Positions 51,303-61,000 of a DNA stretch of 64,000 nt are shown here, piece by piece. The stretch spans positions 20,506-84,505 of the forward strand of contig JAUXZS010000030.1 of the NCBI GenBank assembly GCA_030692515.1, in the 5' to 3' direction. The stretch is from Bacteroidota bacterium. Its GTDB lineage: Bacteria; Bacteroidota; Bacteroidia; B-17B0; Aurantibacillaceae. Below the pieces are notes generated by a model. The model ran no database searches. It was not told where the DNA came from and saw nothing but the letters and a program-made list of their open reading frames with translations. The first letter of the stretch is position 1. Each line of letters opens with the position of its first letter. A program made the position numbers and the translations under genes.

Positions 51303-51707
51303 TTATTTTTTCTCCTCACATAATTCAACTAAAATACCATTAGTTGTTTTAGGATGTAAAAAACATATACGTTTATTATCTGCTCCATCTTTTGGCGTTG
51401 AGTTAATTAATTCAAACCCTTCATTTTTAAGCCTAAGCATTTCTTCCTCTAAATTATCAACTTCGTAGGCAATATGGTGAATGCCCTCTCCTTTTTTTTC
51501 AATAAATTTTGCAATAGCACTGGTTGGATCTGTTGCCTCTAATAATTCTATTTTTGTTTCGCCAAGCATAAAAAACGAAGTGCTTACTGCTTCTGATACA
51601 ACAGCTTCAACTTTGTAATGTTCTTTTCCAAAAAGTTTTTTAAATAACTCATTACTGCTATTTAAGCTCTTAACAGCAATGCCGATATGTTCAATTTTTT
51701 TTATCAT
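51303..51707 (-). CDS. mce: Methylmalonyl-CoA epimerase
   Basis: The protein has 134 residues. It has the glyoxalase/VOC fold. IEHIGIAVKSL, EGIHHIAYEVDNLEEE, RICFLHPKTTNGILVELCEE are the metal-binding segments of the family. It interconverts (S)- and (R)-methylmalonyl-CoA in propionate/odd-chain metabolism or succinate fermentation. The mutase genes are not in the window. It lies five bases after the J-domain gene. Confidence 0.93.
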   Translation of the reverse strand: MIKKIEHIGIAVKSLNSSNELFKKLFGKEHYKVEAVVSEAVSTSFFMLGETKIELLEATDPTSAIAKFIEKKGEGIHHIAYEVDNLEEEMLRLKNEGFELINSTPKDGADNKRICFLHPKTTNGILVELCEEKK

Positions 51708-51711
51708 AGGT

Positions 51712-52632
51712 TTAATCTTTGATGAAAAATTTCTTTTCGTCTATTTTTTTGAAGCCTTCATTTATTCCGTTCTGCAAAGTTAATTCATTAATTGAATTTA
51801 AAGAACTTGGGGAAATACTTTCAAAAAATTCTAAATTGTCTTTAAAAGCGCCATAAACATTAATTTCTTTTAATGGTTGGCTGTAACTGAAATTTAATCC
51901 GGTACAGTATCTTAACATAATTGGTTTGTCTGGCAGTTCAAGAAACTCCACATAATATCCTTTTTCAATAAAGCAGCTTCTTATAAATTTTTGTTCGTTA
52001 AAAAGGCAAACAATTAATTCTTGTCCTGTATAATTTTTAATGGTTAACGATAATTTAGCCGTGGTATCAAACCTACTTCGCCCAAAATATTCGCTATAAG
52101 GAGTATCTCCGGTTTTAAGTTTGCTTTCGTTTTGTTCTGTGATTTGTTGTTTTTGCTTGGTTTGTTTTAGTGTTTCATTTTTAGGAGAAGCTAAATAAAG
52201 AATTAATAAAAAAAGAAGAACAGCAATTGGTGTTGCGAAAAGTATATATTTAAATTCGTTGTAATTTTTTTTGTTGGAAGTGTTTTGTTTATATACTTCT
52301 TTTTCTTTTGCATACTTTTTTATGTGTTCATCATAATATTTTCTTCTTTTCAGTTCCTTTTCGTCAAAATTCCAGTTTTTTGTTCCACTGCTTTTTGAAA
52401 TAATTGTTTCTGTAATGGAAATATTATAATTTAATCTATAGTCGTAAGAAGATTTGAGTTTTGGGTTTGATAAAGTCTCATAAGCTTTTAAAATCCTAGA
52501 AAATTGTTCTTTGCCAGCAGGATTTTTATCTGGATGATAAATTTTGGCTAATTTCCTGAAAGCAGATTTTATTTCAGCAAAACCTGCTCCAGTTGGTACA
52601 CCTAATATTTCATAATAATTAGCCAAAACCAA
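51712..52632 (-). CDS. J-domain protein with one membrane helix
   Basis: The protein has 306 residues. The J-domain occupies residues ~5-68 with the DnaK-stimulating HPD at 33-35 (IYHPDKNPAG). A charged linker leads to one transmembrane helix (~129-149), then a ~150-residue C-terminal domain, presumably extracytoplasmic. It is not canonical DnaJ: it lacks the G/F region and zinc-finger. It probably recruits Hsp70 to the membrane for a specific client. The client is unknown. Confidence 0.85.
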   Translation of the reverse strand: MVLANYYEILGVPTGAGFAEIKSAFRKLAKIYHPDKNPAGKEQFSRILKAYETLSNPKLKSSYDYRLNYNISITETIISKSSGTKNWNFDEKELKRRKYYDEHIKKYAKEKEVYKQNTSNKKNYNEFKYILFATPIAVLLFLLILYLASPKNETLKQTKQKQQITEQNESKLKTGDTPYSEYFGRSRFDTTAKLSLTIKNYTGQELIVCLFNEQKFIRSCFIEKGYYVEFLELPDKPIMLRYCTGLNFSYSQPLKEINVYGAFKDNLEFFESISPSSLNSINELTLQNGINEGFKKIDEKKFFIKD

Positions 52633-52643
52633 AAATTTAAGTA

Positions 52644-54086
52644 TTACAATTTAATGCAAATGTTTTTTGGTTCGGTAAAAAAGTCTAAGGCTTCAAAACC
52701 TCCTTCTCTTCCTACGCCGCTTGCTTTAACACCTCCAAATGGCGTTCTCAAATCTCTCAATAGCCAGCAGTTTATCCATACAATACCTGAGTGTAAATGA
52801 TTAGCCATTTTGTGAGCGCGAGTTAAATTTTGTGTCCATAAAATACTAGCCAAACCATACATGGTTGAATTTGCCATCATTAGAGCTTCTTCTTCCGTGT
52901 CAAATGGCGTAATGGTTACAACTGGTCCAAAAATTTCTTCTTGATTTGTTCTGCAATCAAAAGATAACCCTTCAATAATTGTAGGTTCAATGAAATAACC
53001 TTCACTTAAATCACCAGTTAAATTAATTTGTTTTCCTCCACAAAGTATTTTACCACCTTCTTTTTCTGCTAATTCAATGTAACTTAATATTTTTTGTTGG
53101 TGAGGTTTTGAAACAATAGCTCCTACTTTTGTTTTTTCATCTAAAGGATTTCCAACAGTTAATTCTTTCGTTTTATTTACAAAGTCGGTTTTAAATTTGT
53201 CGTAAATTTTTCTTTCAATAAAAATGCGAGAGCCGCATAAACATATTTGCCCTTGATTTGCAAATGACGAGTTAAGAGTTGTTGCTAACATTTTATCGTA
53301 ATCACAATCTGCAAAAATGATGTTCGGATTTTTACCACCTAATTCTAAAGATAATTTTTTAAACATTGGCGCGGCAATACTTGCAATGTTTTTGCCGGTA
53401 AGAGTTCCTCCAGTAAATGAAATCAAAGGAATATCAGTATGACTAACAATTGCATTGCCCACTTTATTTCCTAAGCCATGTACTATATTTAAAACTCCTG
53501 CGGGTAATCCAGCTTCAATACATATTTCAGATAGTAAATAAGCCGTCATTGGTGTAATTTCTGATGGCTTTGCAACTACGGTACAGCCAGCAGCTAATGC
53601 AGGCGCAATTTTCCAACTAAATAAATACAATGGTAAATTCCATGGAGAGATGCAGCCAGCAACACCAACCGGTTGCCTAACTGTGTAATTAATTGCAGCC
53701 TCTTCCATACTATGTGCGTGCGATGCATAATGTAAAATACCTGTGCCGTAAAAATGAAAGTTAGCCGCCGCACGCGGAATATCTACTGTTTTAGCAAGTT
53801 TAAGTGGTTTGCCATTATCAATACTTTCTGCAAGTGCTAATTTGTCTAAGTTTTTTTCGATTAAGGCTGCAATTTTTAAAAGGTACTCTGATCGCTTTTC
53901 TTTTGAAGTGATACTCCAAGTTTTAAATGCTTCTTTGGCTGCAATGTAAGCTAGTTCAACATCTTTATCATCACTGTCGGGGATTTGTGAATATACCTTA
54001 CCTGTTGCTGGATTAAAATTATCTAAGTGTTTTTTTGAAATTGGTTCCGTTAACGCGCCGTTAATATAATTTTTAATGTATTGCAT
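52644..54086 (-). CDS. NAD(P)-dependent aldehyde dehydrogenase
   Basis: The protein has 480 residues from MQYIKNYINGAL; an in-frame ATG 14 codons earlier adds a Gln/Lys-rich stretch unlike the family. Catalytic residues are Glu248 (LELGGKNP) and Cys282 (GQICLCGSR). SPWNLPLYLFSWKIAPALAAGCTVVAKPSE and FGGVKASGVGREGG are class hallmarks. It most resembles 2-hydroxymuconic semialdehyde/betaine-aldehyde types, but the substrate cannot be assigned. It is the first gene of the run ALDH, J-protein, epimerase, ferredoxin. Confidence 0.92.
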   Translation of the reverse strand: MQYIKNYINGALTEPISKKHLDNFNPATGKVYSQIPDSDDKDVELAYIAAKEAFKTWSITSKEKRSEYLLKIAALIEKNLDKLALAESIDNGKPLKLAKTVDIPRAAANFHFYGTGILHYASHAHSMEEAAINYTVRQPVGVAGCISPWNLPLYLFSWKIAPALAAGCTVVAKPSEITPMTAYLLSEICIEAGLPAGVLNIVHGLGNKVGNAIVSHTDIPLISFTGGTLTGKNIASIAAPMFKKLSLELGGKNPNIIFADCDYDKMLATTLNSSFANQGQICLCGSRIFIERKIYDKFKTDFVNKTKELTVGNPLDEKTKVGAIVSKPHQQKILSYIELAEKEGGKILCGGKQINLTGDLSEGYFIEPTIIEGLSFDCRTNQEEIFGPVVTITPFDTEEEALMMANSTMYGLASILWTQNLTRAHKMANHLHSGIVWINCWLLRDLRTPFGGVKASGVGREGGFEALDFFTEPKNICIKL

Positions 54087-54327
54087 TAATATAATTTTAA
54101 GATTTGTTTGTTGCTTCTTTTGTTGCAAAGCACTAAGTTCGCCATTATTTCTGATTTTTTATAATTTCCTATTGTAATATAATTAAAAAAGGAACCGTTT
54201 AATCGAGAAAAATAAACTTCATTTATCCTAGCAAAATTAGCACAATTTATACCTGAAGCCAGAGGATTACATCAGAATATAAAATTTATAATTTATTGAA
54301 TTAATATAGAAAACTGCTTAGGGAATA

Positions 54328-54358
54328 TTTGTCCGTTTTGCCGAAAATGGTATCTTTA
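54328..54358 (+). promoter_or_regulatory. Promoter for the HTH regulator
   Basis: TTTG (54328-54331), exactly 19 nt, then TATCTTTA (54351-54358). It shows that TAnnTTTA is an accepted -7 form in this genome. The leader is ~17 nt. Confidence 0.8.
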
Positions 54359-54378
54359 TCTCTGTTTATTAAAAATAT

Positions 54379-55395
54379 ATGGCAGTTAAAAAAGAAAAAA
54401 AGACCGACAAAGTTAATTTAATAATACAAAACCAATTTATCACTAGGTTTAAAGAAGTTATGCCACCTGGTGTTGGTTTAGCTGAGGAAATTGCTGATAT
54501 ATTAAAAGTTAGCACAGATAGCGCTTATAGAAGAATTAGGGGCGAAACAGAATTAACGATAGAAGAAGTATATAAAATTTCTAAAAAATATTCAATTAGT
54601 CTTGATGAGGTTTTTAGCAATAAAAATGACACCGTTACTTTTTCTTACACTAAGCTAACAGATAGCGAACAAAATTTTGAAATTTATTTAAACAGAATTT
54701 TAACTCATCTTAAAACGATGAATAAATTTGAGAACAGAAAAATTTATTATGTTGCCGAAGAAATTCCTATTTTTTATTCTTTTTTCTCTAAAAAACTAAC
54801 CGACTTTAAATTATTTTATTGGCAACGCAGCGTTTTAAATGTTCCTGATTATCAAACAAGAAAGTTTGAGTGGGGAGTCGTGCCGCAACATTTAGTGGAT
54901 ATAGCTCATAGTTTTTATAAGGAGTATCAAACAATCCCAAGTTCAGAAATTTGGACAACCGAAACAGTTTTAACCGGATTAAAACAAATTCAATTTTATT
55001 TCGATAGTGGAATAATTACCGAGGGCCACGCAACGGAGCTTTTAGGTGAATATAAATTAATGATTGATATGATAAGGCAAAACGCAGAAAGTAGCAGAAA
55101 AAATATAAGTGATAAAACAGAAACGTATTTTTTATACAATAGTGAGGTTGTTTTAGGAACCAATTGTATTTATGTAGTCATGGGAGAATCAACCTATTCA
55201 TACATATCTTTTAACTCTATGAATTCTTTAACAACTAACAACCCACAATTTTGTGAAGAAACGGAACATTGGGTTAGAAATCTGGAGAAAAAAAGCACCT
55301 TAATAAGTGGTGTTTCTGAAAAACAGCGTTATCAATTTTTTACTCAAATGTACAAAGAGATAGATGCTTGCCTTCAAAAGATTAAGGCAAGTTAA
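54379..55395 (+). CDS. Helix-turn-helix transcriptional regulator
   Basis: The protein has 338 residues. The N-terminal Xre-like HTH is GLAEEIADILKVSTDSAYRRIRGETELTIEEVYKISKKY (~33-71), after a Lys-rich start. The remaining ~250 residues are a mostly helical domain found in Bacteroidota HTH proteins, without a recognised ligand pocket. It has its own consensus promoter and is directly followed (no gap) by a TTG-started flavoprotein gene, so the two are likely co-transcribed. Confidence 0.8.
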   Translation: MAVKKEKKTDKVNLIIQNQFITRFKEVMPPGVGLAEEIADILKVSTDSAYRRIRGETELTIEEVYKISKKYSISLDEVFSNKNDTVTFSYTKLTDSEQNFEIYLNRILTHLKTMNKFENRKIYYVAEEIPIFYSFFSKKLTDFKLFYWQRSVLNVPDYQTRKFEWGVVPQHLVDIAHSFYKEYQTIPSSEIWTTETVLTGLKQIQFYFDSGIITEGHATELLGEYKLMIDMIRQNAESSRKNISDKTETYFLYNSEVVLGTNCIYVVMGESTYSYISFNSMNSLTTNNPQFCEETEHWVRNLEKKSTLISGVSEKQRYQFFTQMYKEIDACLQKIKAS

Positions 55396-56598
55396 TTGAA
55401 AAAATCAATCTCTATAGTTGGAGGAGGCGCCAGCGCATTAATGTTAGGGTGTGAATTAGATTCAGAAAAATATTCTGTATCCATTTTTGAAAAAAACACA
55501 GCTTTAGGGAGAAAATTTTTAATTGCCGGAGACGGCGGTTTAAATCTTACGCATTCCGAAAAAGCCGATAAATTTATTTCTAGATATACACCGCGCGAAT
55601 TTTTAATTCCCGCTTTTCGTTTTTTTTCAAACGAAGATTTAATTGCTTGGTTTAATGATTTAGGGATTGATACTTTTATTGGAAGTAGTGGGAGAGTATT
55701 CCCAATAAAAGGAATAAAACCAATTGATGTTTTAACTGCTATCGAACAAAAAATAATAAAGAATAAAGTCGCTATTAATTTTAAACATGAGTTGATTGGT
55801 TTTTCTGATGATAATGATGTAATTTTTAAAACACCAAGTGGAAATAAAAATGTAGTTAGCGATATAGTAATTTTTTGTTTGGGAGGCGCAAGTTGGCCTG
55901 TTTCAGGATCAAAGGGTGATTGGTTAAATTTTTTCACTAATAAAAATATCAGCACTAAACCTTTCCAAGCAAGTAATTGCAGCTTTAAAGTTGATTGGCC
56001 AAAAGATATAATTAAAGCTATTGAAGGTAAGCCTTTAAAAAACGTATCGATTAGCTGTGGAAAGAAAATTTATTTTGGTGAGATTGTGATAACCTCTTTT
56101 GGGTTAGAAGGAAGTGGTATTTATTCTTTGAGTCCGGAAATACGAAATGAAATAGAAAATTTTGGTTCAGCAAAAATAGTTATTGATTTAAAACCTAAGG
56201 TATCAGTCGACGAACTTGTAAAACGAATTTCGAACATCAGTAAAAAAATTTCTTATACTGAAAATATTGCGAAACAATTAAATTTAAATAAAACCCAAAT
56301 AATTTTACTAAAAGCTAAAATGTCAAAAAATGAGTTTTTAGACCCAATTAAATTTGTTAACAATTTAAAAAATTTCGAAATATCTATTTCTGAATTAGGA
56401 CCAATTGCAGATGCAATTTCTACAGTTGGTGGAATTCCATTAACAGAAATAACCGAAGCATTTGAATTAAAAAAATTAAAAAATAAATTTGTAGTAGGTG
56501 AAATGCTTGACTATGACGCTCCTACAGGAGGCTATTTATTACAGTCGTGTTTTACAATGGGAAAATTTTTAGCAAATTATTTAAACAAGCTCGACTAA
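55396..56598 (+). CDS. HI0933/YhiN-like NAD(P)/FAD-dependent oxidoreductase (TIGR03862-like)
   Basis: The protein has 400 residues and a TTG start directly after the previous stop codon. The FAD-binding fold is ISIVGGGASALMLG, with FEKNTALGRKFLIAGDGGLNLTH as the BaiN/YhiN-type second motif. SSGRVFPIKGIKPIDVL, FCLGGASWPVSGSKGDW and the C-terminal GEMLDYDAPTGGYLLQSCFTMG are conserved. Relatives are poorly characterised flavoproteins; the reaction is unknown. Confidence 0.88.
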   Translation: MKKSISIVGGGASALMLGCELDSEKYSVSIFEKNTALGRKFLIAGDGGLNLTHSEKADKFISRYTPREFLIPAFRFFSNEDLIAWFNDLGIDTFIGSSGRVFPIKGIKPIDVLTAIEQKIIKNKVAINFKHELIGFSDDNDVIFKTPSGNKNVVSDIVIFCLGGASWPVSGSKGDWLNFFTNKNISTKPFQASNCSFKVDWPKDIIKAIEGKPLKNVSISCGKKIYFGEIVITSFGLEGSGIYSLSPEIRNEIENFGSAKIVIDLKPKVSVDELVKRISNISKKISYTENIAKQLNLNKTQIILLKAKMSKNEFLDPIKFVNNLKNFEISISELGPIADAISTVGGIPLTEITEAFELKKLKNKFVVGEMLDYDAPTGGYLLQSCFTMGKFLANYLNKLD

Positions 56599-56737
56599 AG
56601 AGATGTTAAAATTGCAATTTTAATTTTTCATTTTAACTTCAATTATATTAAATTTTAAACTATTTATCGGTTTAAAACTTTTGTACCATTTATAATCAAA
56701 TATTCTATATTTGTTCAGTTTATAAATTAAAATTAAT

Positions 56738-57526
56738 ATGGTGGCAACAAGCGAATATATTTTATGTGAAATACAAAATGGTGTTTTAGTTATTACAATT
56801 AATCGCCCTGATAAGTTAAATGCTTTAAATAAACAAACAATTGAAGAGTTGCATGAAACCTTAGTTGAAGCGGAGAACGAAAGTGATATACGTGCAATAA
56901 TTTTAACTGGGGCTGGTCAAAAAGCTTTTGTTGCAGGTGCAGATATTGCAGAGTTTGCAAACTTTTCTGTTGAAGAAGGAAAACAATTAAGTTCAATAGG
57001 TCATTTTAAAGTATTTAATTTTATTGAAAATTATAGTAAGCCAGTAATTGCTGCAGTAAATGGCTTTGCTTTAGGCGGTGGTTTAGAATTAGCAATGGCC
57101 TGTCATATTCGTGTTGTTAGTGATAATGCAAAAATGGGATTGCCTGAAGTTAGTTTAGGAGTAATTCCTGGTTACGGAGGCACGCAACGTTTAGCGCAAT
57201 TAGTTGGTAAAGGAAAAGCATTTGAAATGATTGTTACAGCTGATATGATTAATGCAACAGACGCTTATAAATGGGGTTTAGCAAATTATGTAACAACTCA
57301 AGAAGAGTTATTAAATAAGTGTTTTGAAATAACTGCAAAAATTTCTACAAAAAGTCCTACCGCTATTAAAACTGCTATTAAAGTTATTAATGCAGGGTAT
57401 AATACAAAGTTAAATGGTTTTGAAGTTGAAATTGAAGAGTTTGGTAAATCTTTTGGCACAAAAGATTTTAAAGAAGGAGTAAGTGCCTTTTTAGAAAAAC
57501 GAAAATCAAATTTTAGAGGAGAGTAA
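56738..57526 (+). CDS. Enoyl-CoA hydratase/isomerase (crotonase family)
   Basis: The protein has 262 residues. Oxyanion-hole segments are AFVAGADIAEF and GFALGGGLELAMACHIR; the two catalytic glutamates are Glu117 and Glu137 (GLPEVSLGVIPGYGGTQRL). The pattern fits enoyl-CoA hydratase or 3-hydroxybutyryl-CoA dehydratase in fatty acid breakdown or butyrate metabolism. A TATATTTG box lies at 56706-56713. It is monocistronic with a terminator. Confidence 0.92.
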   Translation: MVATSEYILCEIQNGVLVITINRPDKLNALNKQTIEELHETLVEAENESDIRAIILTGAGQKAFVAGADIAEFANFSVEEGKQLSSIGHFKVFNFIENYSKPVIAAVNGFALGGGLELAMACHIRVVSDNAKMGLPEVSLGVIPGYGGTQRLAQLVGKGKAFEMIVTADMINATDAYKWGLANYVTTQEELLNKCFEITAKISTKSPTAIKTAIKVINAGYNTKLNGFEVEIEEFGKSFGTKDFKEGVSAFLEKRKSNFRGE

Positions 57527-57536
57527 ATCTCTAATA

Positions 57537-57570
57537 TAAAAAAGAGCTATTTAATTAATAGCTCTTTTTT
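57537..57570 (+). terminator. Intrinsic terminator
   Basis: AAGAGCTATT pairs with AATAGCTCTT over a 5-nt loop, followed by a T run. Confidence 0.9.
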
Positions 57571-57647
57571 TATGATATACTTCATATTTGCTGTTAAATA
57601 ATAATATCAAAACAAAAACTAATGTAAATTTGCATAAGGTTATTATT

Positions 57648-57902
57648 ATGAAGTTTGAAACAAAATATTTTTCTTATTTATTTATTTTAGCACTTCTTAT
57701 TTTTAGTGTTGATGTTGAAGCGCAATGTGCTATGTGTAAACAAGCTGCGGAATCTTCCTTAAATTCAAATCCTAATTCTATGGTGCGCAGTTTAAATACT
57801 GGTATTTTATATTTAATGGCCGTTCCTTATTTAATGTTGTGTTTTATTTTTAGAAAACAAATCAAATTACTTTTTAGAAAAGTATTTCCTAAGAAGTCCT
57901 GA
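57648..57902 (+). CDS. Small membrane protein with exported CxxC motif
   Basis: The protein has 84 residues from the ATG at 57648 (MKFETKYFSYLFILALLIFS); an upstream ATG at 57588 would put charged residues before the signal. After a signal-like helix ending VEAQ comes CAMCKQAAESSLNSN, then a second hydrophobic segment (GILYLMAVPYLMLCFIF) and a basic tail. Related small CAMC proteins occur in other Bacteroidota. The function is unknown; the CxxC may be redox- or metal-active. A TAAATTTG box lies at 57625-57632. Confidence 0.75.
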   Translation: MKFETKYFSYLFILALLIFSVDVEAQCAMCKQAAESSLNSNPNSMVRSLNTGILYLMAVPYLMLCFIFRKQIKLLFRKVFPKKS

Positions 57903-58060
57903 AAGCACCGTTAAATAAGGAAAAAGTTCTTGTTTTTTTTATTCCCTCGCTAAAAGTGCCCGTTCCCTCACTAGCATTTTATTCCCTCCCTTATATTACC
58001 CGTTAAATAACTAAAATCTAAACTTCACTAAAAGACTAAATTTTTTAGATTTAATAAGCT

Positions 58061-58068
58061 TAGTTTTG
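58061..58068 (+). promoter_or_regulatory. -7 element 3 nt before the large T9SS gene ATG
   Basis: TAGTTTTG (TAnnTTTG) is followed by ACC and ATG at 58072, placing the predicted +1 at the ATG itself. Confidence 0.5.
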
Positions 58069-58071
58069 ACC

Positions 58072-61000
58072 ATGAAATTAAAAAATATGAAAAATCTTAA
58101 ATTAGCAATTCTCGCAGTACTTTTTTTGTTTGCAGGATTTAGGCAGTTAAAAGCTTGTCACGGTCAGCCATTAGTTAACTATGTTGTAACTCCTGGCCCC
58201 CTAGGTATAACGATAAATGCTAGTTCTGGAGCAGCAACTTGTGGTTGTGGACCATATTGGTTACAAACAGAACTTTCATGCTCTGCTTTATTTAATGGTG
58301 TTCAGCCAGCGTGTTTAACAACTAAATTAAAAACATGGAATCAAGCGGGTACTTCTTATATAAGTTTCCCTTATTTTAATGCATTGTTAAATGTGCCTAA
58401 CTACACACAAGCAGCAGGATGGCCAGACAATTGTGCTGTTGAACCATACAACGCAATCTTTATTCCTTACGCAAATTTATGTCCAGGTAAAACCTATTTT
58501 ATTCGCAGCCGCGAAATGGTTATGAATGGTGGGCCTTTCCCTGGAGCACCTTCTTTAGGGCCATGGACGCCAGCTCAACAATTCACAGTTCCCGGAGTTT
58601 TACCCCCTCCTGGCGGCGGCGCTTTAACATTAGGATTGAATGCAGCCCCTCCAGCAGTTTTTTGTGGAGGAGGAACTGCTTTAACACCAACATGGGCTGG
58701 GCAATGTGCCGGATCATGTGCGCCAGCATTTCCATCTTGCGAAGCTACAACAACTGTTGTTCCTTCATATAGTTTTGTTGCAACAAACGCTGCATTACCG
58801 GGAAACGTTACAACAACTGTTGTACCAGCTTCTACGTCTGCATCAGTAATTAATATTCCAAATTTAACTGCAACAACTACCTTCTCAGTTTATTTTGTTT
58901 ATAAAGTAATTACACCTACTTCAGTATCTTATTCAGCTACATCAGGACCAAATGCATTTCCAATACTGATGGGAAACAATACAAATTCATTTGTAACAGC
59001 TCCTCCTAATTCAGTTTATATGGCAGCGTTTTTAAATTGCAATTTAGCAGCTTGTGCAATAACTCAGCCGGGTGTTGTTACTGTTAATGTAATTATTAAT
59101 TTACCTGTTTCTAATGTAACTGTTACTCCTAATACGTGTATGAGCACACCTTCATTTACATTTGGAGATAGCAACAATGCAATCCCAGGAATGAATTATG
59201 CTTGGGATTTTGGTGATGCAACAAACGCGGTTGGTAACCCAGTTGTGCATAATTATTTAGCACCAGGAATTTATACTGTTACACTAACAAAAAGTGGAGG
59301 ACCATCTTGCGCTCCAGTAATAAATACTGTAACAGTTCAGGTTTATCCTGACCCAACAAGTGTTTTAAATGTAAATACTCCGGTTTGTATTGGTGGTACA
59401 ATTTCTTTTACAAACACTGTTACAAATGCTAATACGTATAATTGGACTGGGCCAAATGGATTTAATTCATCTAACCAAAACCCAACAATTACAAATGCAA
59501 CTTCAAACATGACTGGAGTTTATGATTGTACCGTTACAAGTGTAAATGGATGTACGGTTGCATCAAACATAAATGTAACAACTTTTCAAGCACCATTAAA
59601 CGTTATTAGTAATGGCCCTGTTTGTGCAGGATCAAGTTTAAGTTTAACAGCAGATGGTTCTGGAAGTTATAACTGGACTGGACCTGCCGCATTTACTTCA
59701 AATTCGCAAAATCCAGTTTTCACACCCGCATCTTCATTATCAAGTGGTAATTATTATGTAAGTGCTGTTTTACTTGGAAACTGCACTGCTTCAGCAATGA
59801 TAGCAGTAGTTGTAAACACTACAAATGTAACGGCAAGCAATAATGGACCAGTTTGCTCTGGAAACCAAGCCCAATTATTTGCAGTTGGTAATGGTGCTTT
59901 CTCATGGACTGGTCCAAATGGATTTACATCTGGAGCTCAAAACCCTTTGTTTACAAATGCAAATGCAAGTTCTAGTGGTGTTTATTTAGTTACAATTACT
60001 TCTCCTGAAGGATGTGTTAAAACTGCGACTACTAATTTAATTGTTCAAGCCCCTAAAATTTTACATCCAAAAAGTACTGGAACTATTTGTGAAAATGGAA
60101 CCATGTATTTAGAGACGTTAGATGGAAGTGGAGTTTCATATCAATGGGTTGGTCCAAATGGTTTTACTTCTACAAGTGCAAACACAGCTGTTTTAGATGC
60201 TACTCCAGCAAGTAGTGGTACTTATACCGTAACATTAGTTGATGCAAATGGATGTGTTTCATCTGGTGTTGTTGAGGCTTTAATTAACCCTAAGCCAAAT
60301 ATTGATATAGATATGAGTAAAGCAATTTCGGGTTGTGCCCCTGTTAATAATGTAGAATTTAATGCTATTACTAATTCGTTAATTGGTATTAATTATTCTT
60401 GGACATTAGGAAATGGTTCTACGAATACAACTAGCAATCCTAAAAATATAAATTATCCAAATTCTGGAAATTATACAATAGGAGTTGTTGCAACCGATAT
60501 TAAAGGTTGTACGAATAAAATTTCAAAGACTTTTGAAGTATATCCAGTACCTGTTGTAAGTTTTAGCAATACCTCTAATGCTACATGGACAAACCCGTTA
60601 GTGAACTTTACGGATTTAAGCACAAATGGTAACATAACAAGTTGGTATTGGACTTTTGGCTTAGGGCCTGATGTGTATTCAACAACTCAGCATCCAAATT
60701 ATAATTATCCGGATAGTGGTTCTTATAATGTAACTTTAAAGGTAAAGACTGATAAAGGCTGCGAGAATATGATTCTTAAAAAAGTATTTATTGCTGATGA
60801 ATCTGCAGTGTTTATCCCAAATGCATTTACACCAAATGGTGATGGACAGAACGATGTGTTTATGGCTATTGGAAACACAGTAAGTAAATTTGAAATGTTA
60901 ATATTTAACAGAGGAGGTAATTTGATTTTCAAATCAACCGATATTAATAAAGGCTGGGACGGAACTTTTAAAGGACAATTGTCGGAGAATAATGTTTACG

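Noticed and set aside
55392..55955. 187-codon minus-strand ORF
   Set aside because: It is antisense to the flavoprotein gene that carries a clear FAD-binding motif.
59380..60300. Periodic repeats resembling an array
   Set aside because: The repeats are ~240 bp, imperfect and in frame; they encode Ig-like domains. No CRISPR-type short direct repeats or spacers are present.
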